Made by a program: the position numbers and the translations under genes
Part shown: piece after piece, positions 45,400 to 56,114 of the stretch
Layout: every line of letters starts with the position of its first letter
Numbering within the stretch: the first letter of the stretch is position 1
NCBI GenBank assembly: GCA_014529385.2
Contig: CM043944.1
Coordinates: forward strand, 169,271,740 to 169,335,739
DNA: 64,000 nucleotides
Source: Adiantum capillus-veneris
Taxonomy: Eukaryota; Streptophyta; Polypodiopsida; Polypodiales; Pteridaceae
Direction of reading: 5' to 3'
The notes under the pieces: generated by a model
What the model saw: the letters and a program-made list of their open reading frames with translations, nothing else
Told to the model about the DNA's origin: nothing
The model's database searches: none

Positions 45400-46420
45400 T
45401 TCAACTTAGGACACTGCTTGATCAAATGATCATTAGATTTACAATAATGGAAACGCATCTTCTTTTTTACCTTATCACCAAAATTCCTAGATGAATTGCT
45501 GCTAGCAAAAGAATTAGGATCAGGTGATTTACCACTCTCGCAGAAGAACCATGAGAAGTGGCTACATTGTTGTTACCACCTTTTCTTTGAGCAGCAATAA
45601 AGGCATGTTCAATTGCATGCTGTCTAGTCCTTTTTTTTTGGAAATTGACTCTTCCAACAGCAATGTGCATAATGCATCAAACTTGAAAACTTAAGGATTT
45701 CCTTGGGTTATAAGTCTCCAAGTACTAGCAAAAGTCTCGGAAGAATCTGGCAAGTCATAACAGTCTGCACAAGGGAACTGTCTAAAATGACCACTTGCAG
45801 AAATAAGTTGCTTTATTGAAATCCTTGACATAGACACTTTCTTTGCCACCAGCAAGGAAAGTGTCCATGTCATCTTCCTCATGCATAATCTTTGACTCCA
45901 ACTCTTTACGCAGCAATGCAATTTTTGCCTCATTGCAACTTACATAAAGACCACCTAGAACATCCCAAGCCTGTTTTGCAGATTTTGTTGAAAAAATGTG
46001 AGGAGTAATAGTGCACTTCATAGAAAACACAATCAATGCATGATCTTGCACATATTTTACATCCCAACGAGCTTGCTCAACTGTAGGCAAAACAACTCTG
46101 GTAGCAGCAACCCTGCCACCAAAACGTGCAACATCCTCAACATCGCCTACATCCTCAGAACCAAGACGTACATCAATGCCATGCACAATGTTCCAAATTC
46201 CCTTTGATACAAGGACATGTTGTATCATGTAAGCCCACATAGGGTAATTGTCCTCATCCAACCTTTCCTCAATAACAACAAACATCTTGAGCACATAAGT
46301 GTTGTTGTCACACATGGCAAATGTTGCACCTGATGTAAAAATTGCCCGAAAAGAGGAGAAACAAAGTGGGAACAAAGAGGAGAAACAAAGTACGGGACCT
46401 GTTATGTAGAAAACGGCACT
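45400..46420 (-). pseudogene. copia gag (layer 1)
   Basis: It starts near Met 46315 (MCDNNTYVLKMFVVIEERL) and has the copia gag hallmark LDEDNYPMWAYMIQHVL, then SMKCTITPHIFSTKSAKQAWD (residues near 100) and KIALLRKELESKIMHEEDD. The C-terminal part is shifted. A zinc knuckle at about 45411-45453 reads FHYCKSNDHLIKQC, its first Cys replaced by Phe. Stops and shifts lie at 45782 and near 45680. Confidence 0.85.
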
Positions 46421-46642
46421 GGAAATTTTTTTGCACAAAATGAAAAAATAGCCTACACAGTACTGCCTGTAGTGGAAACAAATGCCAAAATGAGCCCAAA
46501 TCAAAAGATCTAAGAAGACCACACTCTACGAGCTTACCCAAAATATTTGTTGACCTTGAACTCTTGTCAAAGATCATATGCAAAGAAATTGAGCAGACAC
46601 GTGTTGGAGATGGTGACGACTAAGCCCAAGAGGATGCAACCT

Positions 46643-46654
46643 ACTCTAATACCA
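46643..46654 (-). promoter_or_regulatory. primer binding site of the layer-1 copia element
   Basis: The minus strand reads TGGTATTAGAGT, one or two transitions from the initiator-Met site TGGTATCAGAGC, two bases from the 5' LTR. Confidence 0.85.
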
Positions 46655-46656
46655 AT

Positions 46657-46884
46657 TGTTGGAATTAGGGTTTCAAGAAAACACACACATCTTGGAGAAG
46701 ATAAAGGACGCTCAAGGCACACAATATAGAATATATCGCTTAGTGTGCATGGAAAGATAAGTTAGCCCTAGAGCTATGGGCGTATATACAATGCACGGGG
46801 GGAAAAACCTCCTAGTGAGGAAAAAAATGCCCCGGCAGTCCTAAGTGTGTTCACACGCATCACTACCACATGTATATGGTAACA
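46657..46884 (-). repeat. 5' LTR of the layer-1 copia element
   Basis: TGTTGGAATTAGGG to TATGGTAACA, 228 bases, about 90 percent alike by eye to the 3' copy at 24158-24386. Confidence 0.9.
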
Positions 46885-47620
46885 TGCACACTAGCATACC
46901 ATTTGGTGCAAAATTACTAATACTACTACAAAATGTATCCCACAATGGTGGCAATGAGAAAAGAAAATTGAATAGCTTTCATCTCATCATCTATCTTCAT
47001 CTGTTGAGAAAAAATATGAGACGACAAAGAGTTGAACTCATTGATATGGCTTGAAACACTAGCTAACACTTTCATGCAAAGATTATATAGATTTCACATC
47101 AAGAATACTTTGTTTCTAGAAAAGTTTCTCTCATGCCTATTGCATAACTTTAGTCGTACTTAATGTTCTCTAGCACACTCCAAAACAGACTGACTCATTG
47201 ATTTGGTTAGCAACACTAGTAGTAGCTAACTCTTTCATACAAATATTATATAGCTTTTGCATCAAGAACACCTTGTTGCTAGCAAAGTTTCTCTCACACC
47301 TATTGTATAAATTAAGTCATATATGATGTGCTATAGCACACTCCAAAACAGCAAAACAAACTAACTCGACAAGATGTAATCTAATCGTAGATCTATAAAG
47401 CACATCTACCTCTTCCCACTGAAACTGAGTCATGTTTATCTCCTTAGTTCTTGTAGCGTATGAAATGGGAAGTTTCCTCTTCTTTTGCACTAAGACTATC
47501 TAAATTTTCTCTTTCCAAAGCACAAAGTTTGACCCATAAAACTTCTTGGTGTCATAAACATCCCTATCCTTAGAAGTTTCCCATAAGTGCAAGATTTTTA
47601 CCACAAAAATTTTGAGAAAT
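46885..47620 (-). pseudogene. layer-0 copia gag, N-terminal half with internal tandem duplication
   Basis: From about 47600 leftward: DVYDTKKFYGSNFVLWKEKI (gag start), FQWEEVDVLYRSTIRLHLVE, ERNFASNKVFLMQKLYNICM, then a second copy ERNFSRNKVFLM leading to HINEFNSLSSHIFSQQMKID and, after a shift, LPPLWDTFCSSISNFAPNG up to the insertion point. The stretch 47060-47205 duplicates 47207-47350. These are classic copia gag blocks; the other half is at 23860-24157. Confidence 0.85.
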
Positions 47621-48880
47621 TTTGGCAGTGTCTTGTTTGAAATTTGGGAGAAAATCTCAACCAAAATGATTGTCAAAGTGAAATATGCATAGAAATGCTC
47701 TCAGAGCATTAGTCATAAATTGGAGAGTAGTGAACTAGTTGCGTACACTGTCAAATTGACAAATGATTGCCAACGCAGTGTCAAAGAACCTAGCCCTTTC
47801 TATGCATAGTCTATAATGAGGATATGCCATAGGGATCTCCAGCAACCTAATCCACCTTGCGCTGGGTAGCCCAACCCCAAATGTTTAGCTTCAAAAAAAC
47901 TCACGCTTGACCCTTACAACTATAGTCAAGTCTAACAAAAGACTATCTTCAAGATCAAGTCTTGGAAATGGTTGGGACTATCGTACTAGCCAAGATGGAT
48001 CCAAAAATGCTACAAAGTTAGTATTTGTAGTAAACATGTATGTGATAATCTTCGTAATAAACAGGATATGCATTCAAACATGCACCAATCAGAGTGCAAC
48101 TAATGATTGAAACTCCCATAAAATAAAATCCAAGAGTAGACCAAAAGTTGGTCAACACCTACTACTTGCTCTCAATGATAGAGTTGACCACAATGTCAAA
48201 CATAAATGCCAAACGCATATGGCATATTGCAGATAGATATCAAGGAAAATGCTCTCCAAAACCTATTCTAACTACCTATAGTGGGCAAGTAGCACTTGTA
48301 CCTATAACCTGTTGTGTTGTAGTAAAAAAACACACTACACTCAAATAGAGCATGTATAACCCACATAATTATACATTGAGTCAATGCTCAATACACATGT
48401 GTTGTGTCTAGATTTGAATGCACAAAACCTGTGTTCATGTGTGAGGATATTGACGCCATGCACATTGTTATTATAATTAGGGAAAATGGACACTACCATT
48501 GCATTTGGAACATGATAAAAACCTCAAAATGACTCCTAGATTGTGCAAAAATGAGTTTGTACGAGGAAGATATGGCTAGAAATGCATTTTTGGGCCAAAG
48601 ATGTACCTAACGAAAGCGTGTTTTTGCTAATCTACCACAATCTGGACTAAGTAACCACAACAAAACAGTCCCAAATCTCATCAAAATTAAGTCCTAAATG
48701 AGCTAAACAAAATCTAAAGTTCTCAATTCCACAAGTCCATAAATGGCTGTAAATATCTTTCTCCGTATCTTGTTGTAATCACACACCAATGCACTCCAGC
48801 TGAATAATTTTCTCCATAAGCACTAGAGAACGGTTGTAAATCATTTCTAAATAAATCTATGTCAAGAGGATTACATCAAG
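47620..48880. other. stretch without a recognisable gene
   Basis: AT-rich sequence with only short frames. A TGTCAAATTGACA inverted word occurs near 47750. No LTR, coding or RNA signal is seen. Confidence 0.35.
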
Positions 48881-49375
48881 AAGGTACTAGAAAGATTTGC
48901 AATGTACGATACAAGATTGGTTTCTACACCTTTGGCTAGTCACTTTAAACTAACCAAGGATATGTGTCCAAAGACACAATAAGAGATAGCCTATATGTCT
49001 AAAGTTCCATATGTTAGAGTGGCAGGTTCTTTAATGTATGCTATGGTCTGGACAAGGCTAATCATCTGTAGTGGGAGTTGTGTGTAGATTCGTGGACAAT
49101 CTAGGTAAAAAGCACAGGCAAGCTGTGAAGTGGATACTTAGGTATCTAAAAGGGATAAAAAAAATTCTTTGTATTTTGGAGGCACTGACATTTTCTTGAA
49201 AGGGTATGGTGATGCAAATATGGCAGTTGACAAAGACACTCAAAGGAACACTACTAGTTATGTCTTCATAGTTGGAGGTGAGGGCCATCTTTTGAACTCA
49301 ACCCATCTCTCTCTATGGAAAAGCCCTCGTCTCCAAAATCCTCAAGTGCAGGGCGTGTGAATGACCACTTGACAA
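48880..49375 (+). pseudogene. copia RT C-terminus and RNase H fragment
   Basis: Plus-strand frames read LVSTPLASHFKLTKDMCP, then VRVAGSLMYAMVWTRLII and LYFGGTDIFLKGYGDANMAV followed by DKDTQRNTTSYVFIVGG. These are the copia connection region and the start of RNase H with its first Asp (GYGDANMAV). It ends before the central acidic motif. It is on the opposite strand to both nested copia elements, so it is a separate truncated insertion. Confidence 0.85.
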
Positions 49376-49489
49376 TCAAGATAAACAAAATCTCCAATAA
49401 AAGTTTTCAGTGAAGCAGAAAATTTTGCATGGTAACGATCCTTTGTCCCTAAGTACCGACGGAGCCACTAGTAATCATTTTTCTCCCTC

Positions 49490-49857
49490 CTTTATTAGTA
49501 GTAGTTGACTCTTTCATACTAAGATTATATAGCTTTCACATCAAGAACACCTTGTGCTAGCAAAATTTCTCTCATATGTGTTGCATAACTTTAGTCATAC
49601 TTGATGTATTGTAGCACACTCCAAAAAATTGAAATAACTGACTCGACAAAATGCAATATAATTGTAGATATGTAAAGCACGTCTAACTCTTCCCATTGAA
49701 ATTGAGTCAAGTTTATCTCCTCACTTCTTGTAACATATGAAATGGGAAGTTTTCGCTTCTTTTACACTCAAACTACCTAAATTTTATCTTTCCAAAGAAA
49801 AAAGTTTGTCCATCAAACTTCTTGATGTCATAAATACCCCTATCCTTAGAATTCTCC
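49490..49857 (-). pseudogene. second copy of the layer-0 type copia gag N-terminus
   Basis: Closely similar to 47060-47600: DIKKFDGQTFFFGKIKF, FQWEELDVLYISTI and the TTCACATCAAGAACACCTTG word. Here the 140-base duplication is absent. It stops abruptly at 49857, where gypsy protease sequence begins on the same strand. Confidence 0.75.
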
Positions 49858-50923
49858 ATATTTCCATCTCTACTCTCTATCCTGGCATAAGCGGAACCAT
49901 CATCCAAAACCTTTGTTTCCATGCGAACGGTTGTGATGTATGTCTACCCAAGGATAAGAGGATAAGTAGACATCTCCTTCACAAAGAAGTTCTGCTTGTC
50001 TTTGACATTGTCAATGGTCACTTTCACATTTGGACAAGCCCCATATAGATCTCATATGAGTTTTTGTTGCTGCTCTAATCATCCAACCATGGTCTGTGTA
50101 TATCAAAAACTTTCCCTTCATATAAAGACTCTTGGACATAAGATTGATTTTGGAGCCATGATCTATCAGTGCAACATATATACTAAAGATCACCCACCTT
50201 GACCAAAGTTTTTATTGTAGCTCTTGCCCAATGACTTTTAGAGTAGTTGATTTTATGGGAGGCTTCATCTTCTTCATCATCATCCACAAATCTAGCATGC
50301 ATTTATCTTCTTGAAGACTGGTAGCATCCTACCACATTGTCCTCACAATCACTCTCTTGTACATGTATTCCTTAGTGACTTTCCTTCTCCCTGAGATTGT
50401 GGAGGAATACATTCAGTGAGAGTTTGCCTCTTTCTTGTACATGTATCCCTTGTGCCTTCAATGACTCTCCTTCACCTTGAGATTGTGGAGGATTGGACTC
50501 AGTGAGAGTTTGCCTCTTTCTTTTTATGATATCTATAATTTCCTCATGAAACTCACACTTAGCTATGCCAAGAACTTCACTCAAGGTAATCGCAACTTTG
50601 CTATTCAAAATCCTTTCCTCCAATATCTGCTTCAAGTTTGTGGAAGCTTCAATGTCGGATTGTAGTCTGTATGCAACACCTTTTGCTTTTCCTTTCTATT
50701 TCTTCTTTCTTGAAGAATCATCCTCCATAGGAACCTTAGGAGGACAAGAAACTTGTGGTGAAGCCCCATAAGAAGGTATTGAATCCTTCCTTTCCCTAAC
50801 TCTTGTAACCCTCTTTGAAGTACAAGGACTTGTATCCCCATTCTCATGTCTATGGTTCTCTTCCACAATTGCTTCATTGTTATGGTATTTTGCAAGGTAG
50901 CCTTGCACTAATAAAGAGTCCAC
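49858..50923 (-). pseudogene. gypsy pre-protease and protease fragment
   Basis: The 50635-50372 frame reads KVAITLSEVLGIAKCEFHEE, IIDIIKRKRQ, a block commonly found before the protease of one gypsy lineage. Then 50193-50011 holds the retropepsin active-site region VALIDHGSKINLMSKSLY (Asp-His-Gly instead of Asp-Ser-Gly) and HGWMIRAATKTHM, and in a shifted frame TYPLILG-like and METKVLDDG-like sequence. An 86-base direct duplication (50393 and 50479, GAGATTGTGGAGGA) lies in the linker. Truncated at both ends. Confidence 0.7.
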
Positions 50924-51426
50924 ACGATCATCCCAACCTATTTTATGGCATATGCAATCACTAACTTTGTGTAATACCTATTTAATTACCTTCCCTTTTT
51001 CAGTTGATGACACTACATAAAGCCACAAGCTATCAACCTCCTCAAAAACAACCTAAGTAGGCTTTTACCTTTTCTTTGAAATTAGCTCTATCTTCATAGG
51101 TTGTTTAAGGCATAAACATTTAGAATAGACAAAGCACAGAAATCAGAATGGAACTGGAACTGGAACAGAATACAAAAATTGACAACAGACTAAATCTGCC
51201 ATAACTTCCGCCTTCACATTACCAAGAAGATACTGAACATCAGTTACATAGTTCGATAAGATTAAATAGGAAACGCCCTTTCCCAAGACACCTCTTGGAA
51301 TCCCAAAAGTACAAAGGTTCACATTCCAGCTTCCATTAAGTAAAACATCCCAAAATTCCTAGGCTTAACACCTGGCACAGCCCGGTGGCTAGAGCCACAG
51401 GCTGACTTGGACCCACAATCCCTTGA
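50924..51426. other. 3' end region of the minus-strand gypsy element, no gene
   Basis: Sequence left of the coiled-coil ORF; probably 3' untranslated or LTR sequence, but no polypurine tract or paired LTR was identified. Confidence 0.3.
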
Positions 51427-53663
51427 TCAAACAACCTGCTCCCGAGCATCTCCTTCTGTATCTGCCTTTTCTGTTGCAACATCCGAATCCGCTTTCTTTT
51501 TCGCTTCAGCTTCCACTTCCTTTTCCACTTCTGAATCCGCTCCTCCTGCTACAATCCGATCTGGTCCCATAACATCACTGCTCAGCTCTGTTGTCCACTT
51601 ACTCATTGCCCCTGCATTCACTTCAATCTCTTTACCCTTTTCCTTCAACTCCTGAATCTCTGCCATTAATTTTTCATTTTTCACCTTCAATTTCTCATTC
51701 TGCCTCCTTACACTTTCTTTTCCTGTCAGCTGAAACCAATTTTTGAATTTGTTCGACACCTCCATGTGTTCCCTCCAAAGCCTTGTAGCTTTATTCCACA
51801 TCTCTTGTGTATACTCCAACACTTCCTGCTTTAGAACATCCGCATCCGAATCTGCAACCAAAATACCTGTCATTCCCTGGTTTTGCAATGCGGCTTTCTC
51901 CATATCTATCAACGGAGTCAATCTATTGATCAGGGAAATATTCTCAGTGGTCATTTCCACCACTTTATCTCCTAGATCTTTGAATTGGTCATCCACTGCA
52001 GCTTTTAGTCCATCTGCCCACTTAGTAAAATCCTCTGCTACACTCAAGACTTCTGCATTTCTTGCCATAGCTTCTGCTGTAATCCGTCTCACTTCCTCTT
52101 GCAGTCTTTCTTTGCCTGATCTCTCCTGAAACAACTGCATCCAAACGTTCTGCATTTCCCACTCCGGGATAGCACTGCATTTATGCTCCATTTTCTTAGC
52201 TTCCATCACCCTCAGAGTTGCATCTTGATTCTGCATGAATTCATTTAGTTGAGTCAAACTGCTAGCTGCCTCTTCAACAGAAAAAATTCCCTTATGCTCA
52301 TAACTGTCAGTGCCCCCTGCTTTTACTTTGAAACTGTCCAAAGCAGTCTTCTCAACACCTTCACCCATTCCTTTCATGAACAACGTTACCTTCTTGCCCT
52401 TGGACTCCGATTTCTTCGATTCTGACTCCATTTCGGCTTTGAAGCCGATTCTTCCAAACCCTTCCAAGACACTTTGAAAGGTGATTTAACTTTTTCAACT
52501 ATTGGAGAGCCCAATAACAATTTCCTTCTCTTGCTTCCATATGCTATGCCCTCTTCTTTAGCCACATCTACCACTTATGTCTTCAAACCTATTGTTTCTA
52601 CTGTCGGAACCTTCAAAACATACTTGAAAATTGCAGCCAAATAAGGTGCTAATCTGCCCACTGTTGGTGTCCGATGTCGGTCTCTTTTTCTAGTTAACTG
52701 CATCCGATCATAAAGAACTGATGCCCAATCCACTTTAATGCCTCTTTCCGCCTAAAACAAAGGAGCAAAAGCCTCCTTGGACATGTAGGCAGTCTTCTGA
52801 AGGATACATACTTTTTCCAAATACCAAAAAATTTTTGAAGCTCTGTTTCCACCCGCATTCTTCACCATGTAGTATGCCTTCGTGCCTATAGGATTCCCGA
52901 ATTCCCCTTTCATCTGGGAATTGGTCAGCTTCCTCGTCTTGGCCGGCACTGCTAGACAGGGAACCTTGAAGACTTTGGACACCAGCTTTGGTGTCAAACA
53001 CACATCCGCAGTAATCATTCCATCACTTTCCTTTATCATACTCCACTGTTGCTCGGAAAATTCATTTTATGCCCATGTATCCCATGGTAGATATGCAAAT
53101 TCATACAGACCGATACGCTTTAACCATACCTGGGTTTCCGCTTCATCAAGGTCAAAAGCTGTCACCGCCATCTCCACGCTACCCTGATCACTCAAAGATT
53201 CGGCCTCACAGCTTTCCACCTCTATTGGCTCTTCCTGTTGCCGCGCTTTAAACAACTCCTCCATCGCCGTCTTCATGGACCTAGTATTCGGCATCGCTTC
53301 TGTTGCATCCTCTTGCATACCCGCCATGAGTTTGCCCTTAATATTCTCTAAAAACATGTCACCCTTCTCACCCAACTTAACACTCACTAAACTGTCACAC
53401 TCACACACTTGGATGTGATCCTCACCTCCTCTCACCACCTTACTCTTATGATGATGAAAATTCTCCTCGATTTGAGCACGCCATGCAGGATTCGCCAAAA
53501 AATTATGTTTCCTTAAGTGAGTCACATCCGCATGAAGCAAATTTTCTGCCTTAAAATGAGAACCCCCACTTATTAGTACCTCTGTACCCTTTTGTTCAAT
53601 TCCACTCCTCCAACTTTCCACTTTCAAGACTTCAAATCCGACAGTCCGATTTCCGATTTCCAT
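51427..53663 (-). pseudogene. extra ORF after integrase, C-terminal coiled coil
   Basis: Met 53663 (MEIGNRTVGFEVLKVESW) opens a frame kept through 52574 with stops at 53067, 52752 and near 52577. One shift near 52460 leads into a 346-codon frame to 51427. The middle part (VDWASVLYDRMQLTRKRDRH, RLAPYLAAIFKYVLKVP) resembles a plant transposon-associated domain that I cannot name securely. The last 250 residues are heptad-rich (ERLQEEVRRITAEAMARNAE, ENEKLKVKNEKLMAEIQELK) and end in an Asp/Glu/Lys tail, so a long coiled coil is likely. About 740 codons in all, placed where envelope-like or other extra ORFs occur in plant LTR elements; no membrane segment is visible. Confidence 0.6.
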
Positions 53664-53759
53664 TCCGCAATCTAAATTCCGAATCCCAAAACCTTTGAAT
53701 TGCTAGAACAAATTGGCAATTTTTCCTCTGAACATTCCATTGCAACTCCTAGAACACCA

Positions 53760-55183
53760 GCTGTCAACAGTTTACTGCCAATATCCTCAGCCCTATTGAC
53801 CATCCACTTGGGAACCTCAGGCACTTCCCCTTAAAAGTTCTTCAATCTAAATCCATTCACTGGTTTCACAATCTTTGTTCCAAAGACATCTTTCAGCAAA
53901 AATGTTCCTTGACCCTGTTCTGATTCAATCTGATAAGGTCCCAAATATCTCAGCTTCAGCTTTCCTGGATGTGGTCCCAATTTAGAATTGTATAACATCA
54001 CCCAATCCCCTTTCTAAAAAATTTTGAATTTCACATGCCTGGACATCCATGCTTGTCTCTTCTTCTGCTCAATTTTCACCAAATAGGCACTCTGAATTCT
54101 ATCCTCTTCCAATTTAAGAAGTCCCTTCTGTCTATAAGGAATTGACTCCTCCGGACTTAAATTATGCTGAAGTGACAATCTCAAACTTGGAATTACATAT
54201 TCCATTGGCACCACAACTTCAATCCCAAAGACCAATTTGAAAGGTGTCATTCCAGTTGCCACCTTAAAATCTGTCCTAAAAGCCCATAGTGTTGAATCCA
54301 ACTTGTCATCCCAATCCGATTTGTTTTCTGACACAATCTTCTTCAAAATTCTCACCAACACTTTATTAGAGCTTTCTGCCTGCCCATTTGCTTGAGGATG
54401 ATATGGGGTAGATTTCTTATGCAAAATCATATGTCTGGATGTCAACTCCTGAATCATAGAATTCAAAAAATGTGTTCCCTGATCCAACACCAACTCAATA
54501 GGACATCCAAATCTTGTCATAATGTTTTTATATAGAAATCTTGCTACACTTGCTTCTTTATTATCTCTCAAAGCCACTGCTTCCACCCATTTGGTAGCAT
54601 AATCTGTTGCAACAAGAATGTATCTGGAACCTGTCCTCTTTGCCCTTGGTTTTATTGGGCCTACAAAATCCATTCCCCACTTCTGAAATGGTTCTAATGG
54701 CAATAATGGATGATCCTGCATCCTGTCCCCTTGTGTAGGCTGCCCCAACTTATGACATTGAACACATTCCTTGGAAAAACTATATGCATCCTTCAATAAC
54801 AAAGGCCACCAAAGTCCAGCTTGTAAAATTTTTTGACCTATAATTTCCCCTGAGAAATGTCCTCCAGCTGATTCCCAATGTGCCTCCTGCAACACTGCTT
54901 TCTGCTCTTCATCCGGAACACATCGTCTTATAATCTGATATGCTCCTCTTCTATATAATGCTCCAACTATAATTAGAAATGGTCTGCTCCTCAATGCAAA
55001 ATTCTTCCTCTGATCTGGAGACATTGTCGAAGGTAATACTCCATCTGTCAGAAACTGAACCATCTGATCATACCAATTGTCAAAAAACTGTCTTTCCACT
55101 CGGAACAAATCCGCATCAAGCAATTTATCCGATACTCCTGGTAATTCCTCCTTATGTTCCAATCTGCTGAGGTAATCCACCAC
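53760..55183 (-). CDS. Ty3/gypsy integrase with GPY/F module, uninterrupted
   Basis: A 389-residue frame with no stop to 54014. N-terminal RNase H remnant (VVDYLSRLEHKEELPG), H2C2 zinc-binding module (ESAGGHFSGE...CVQCHKLG, residues 130-175), and the DDE core with Asp in MDFVGPIKP, Asp in VLDQGTHFLNS and Glu in QANGQAESSNKVL (residues 192-275). After a stop at 54014 the frame-related reading continues through GPY/F-type sequence (HPGKLKLRYLGPYQIESEQG) to about 53830. All catalytic residues are kept, so this piece decayed least in its neighbourhood. Confidence 0.85.
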
Positions 55184-55189
55184 TGCATG

Positions 55190-55497
55190 CTGAGTTCCTG
55201 GAGTATGAACAACTATGTAATCAAATTCTTACAACATGAGCATCCACCTTGCTAATCTGCCTTCCAGTTTTGGATTCTTTACCAAAAACAATAAAGCCTG
55301 ATGATCCACATGAAAAACCACTTTGTTCCCCAATAGATAATGTCGACCTGGTGACTTGGCGAGTTTCCTCCTGTGCTGCTCGTTTTCTGTTGCGTGCTCT
55401 TTTTTTTTAAAGTCCTTTTTTTGTAATTTTAACGTCTGCAACAACTGGGTAGCATTCTCGCGAGCAAAGCAAGCGGCAGCCGTGGGAAGCTCTGCAT
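55190..55497 (-). pseudogene. gypsy RNase H C-terminal fragment
   Basis: The 55444-55229 frame reads GNKVVFHVDHQALLFLVKNP, the last RNase H acidic motif, followed by ARWMLML and, after a stop, EFDYIVVHTPGTQHAVVDYL into the integrase frame. A foreign Lys/Glu stretch precedes it. The element is cut off near 55497, so RT and the rest are gone. Confidence 0.75.
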
Positions 55498-55499
55498 AT

Positions 55500-56114
55500 A
55501 GTAAATCATAATTTGATGCAGTACTTACTTAATGATTGGCAAAATATTTGGTTCGCACTCATGGAAAACTTTGAGATGGCAGCCCTCAATGCCCCATCTC
55601 TAACACACACATCAAGTGGTGTTGATGGATCCAACTTTAACTTGGCATATGTATTTCCTAAGCATCTTGAATGGCAAGCCACAAAAGCCTAGCTATAGAG
55701 TACACTGAGGCTAGAATTCAAGTACCCGTAAACATCCCGATAAATAGAGGCCCAAAATCATGGCCCGACCTGTAATGTGCCACATCTGGCATACACATCA
55801 TGGCAATAAAGTGTCGTGTAGACATTCGGCCCAAAATCCCATATCACAAACTTCATAGCACCTCTATCCAGCACACCTTGTCCCTCTCCCAACCTTGTGA
55901 TATCACCATTTGATTCTATCACGTGTGATAGCAAGAAACACTTGCCGTTTCGACTAGAGAGTGATCCATCTCTGTGTACCTGTCACCCGACTGCATCAAA
56001 CACTAGCTCAATGTCCCTGTCATTTGCCTACAAACTGCCATGCCTGGGCTTCTTGCACTTCCATAGGTCAACCATCTTCAACTGTACCACTGTGTTGGGT
56101 CAACAACCTCCATA
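55500..56114 (-). pseudogene. unidentified decayed coding stretch
   Basis: On the minus strand one frame from about 56090 to 55560 is open except for four stops, for example MVDLWKCKKPRHGSL, DRDIELVFDAVG, RNGKCFLLSHVIESNGD, VIWDFGPNVYTTLYCHDVYA. Each stop is TAG or TGA and one C-to-T change from Gln or Arg. It belongs to neither flanking element. A piece (NVYTTLYCHDVYARCGTL) faintly recalls a PPR repeat, but too little fits to claim it. Confidence 0.3.

Larger units (their letters stand above)
24158..46884 (-). mobile_element. layer-1 Ty1/copia retrotransposon, split by a DNA transposon
   Basis: The 228-229 base LTRs are at 24158-24386 (3') and 46657-46884 (5'), sharing TTGGAATTAGGG, GCTCAAGGCACACAA, AAGTTAGCCCTAGAG and CATGTATATGGTAACA. 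Flanking 5-base duplications are TGTAC (24153-24157) and TGCAC (46885-46889), one transition apart. Gag and protease lie at 46.4-44.64 kb, and integrase, RT and RNase H at 26.96-24.46 kb. Without the layer-2 insert the element is about 5.05 kb, a normal copia size. All domains carry stops or shifts. Confidence 0.92.

Noticed and set aside
51427-53663. Envelope-like protein
   Set aside because: The position suits it, but there is no signal peptide, membrane segment or cysteine pattern; the C-terminal half is a coiled coil.
55560-56090. PPR-like repeat (NVYTTLYCHDVYARCGTL)
   Set aside because: Only half a motif fits and no second repeat is in phase; kept as unidentified.
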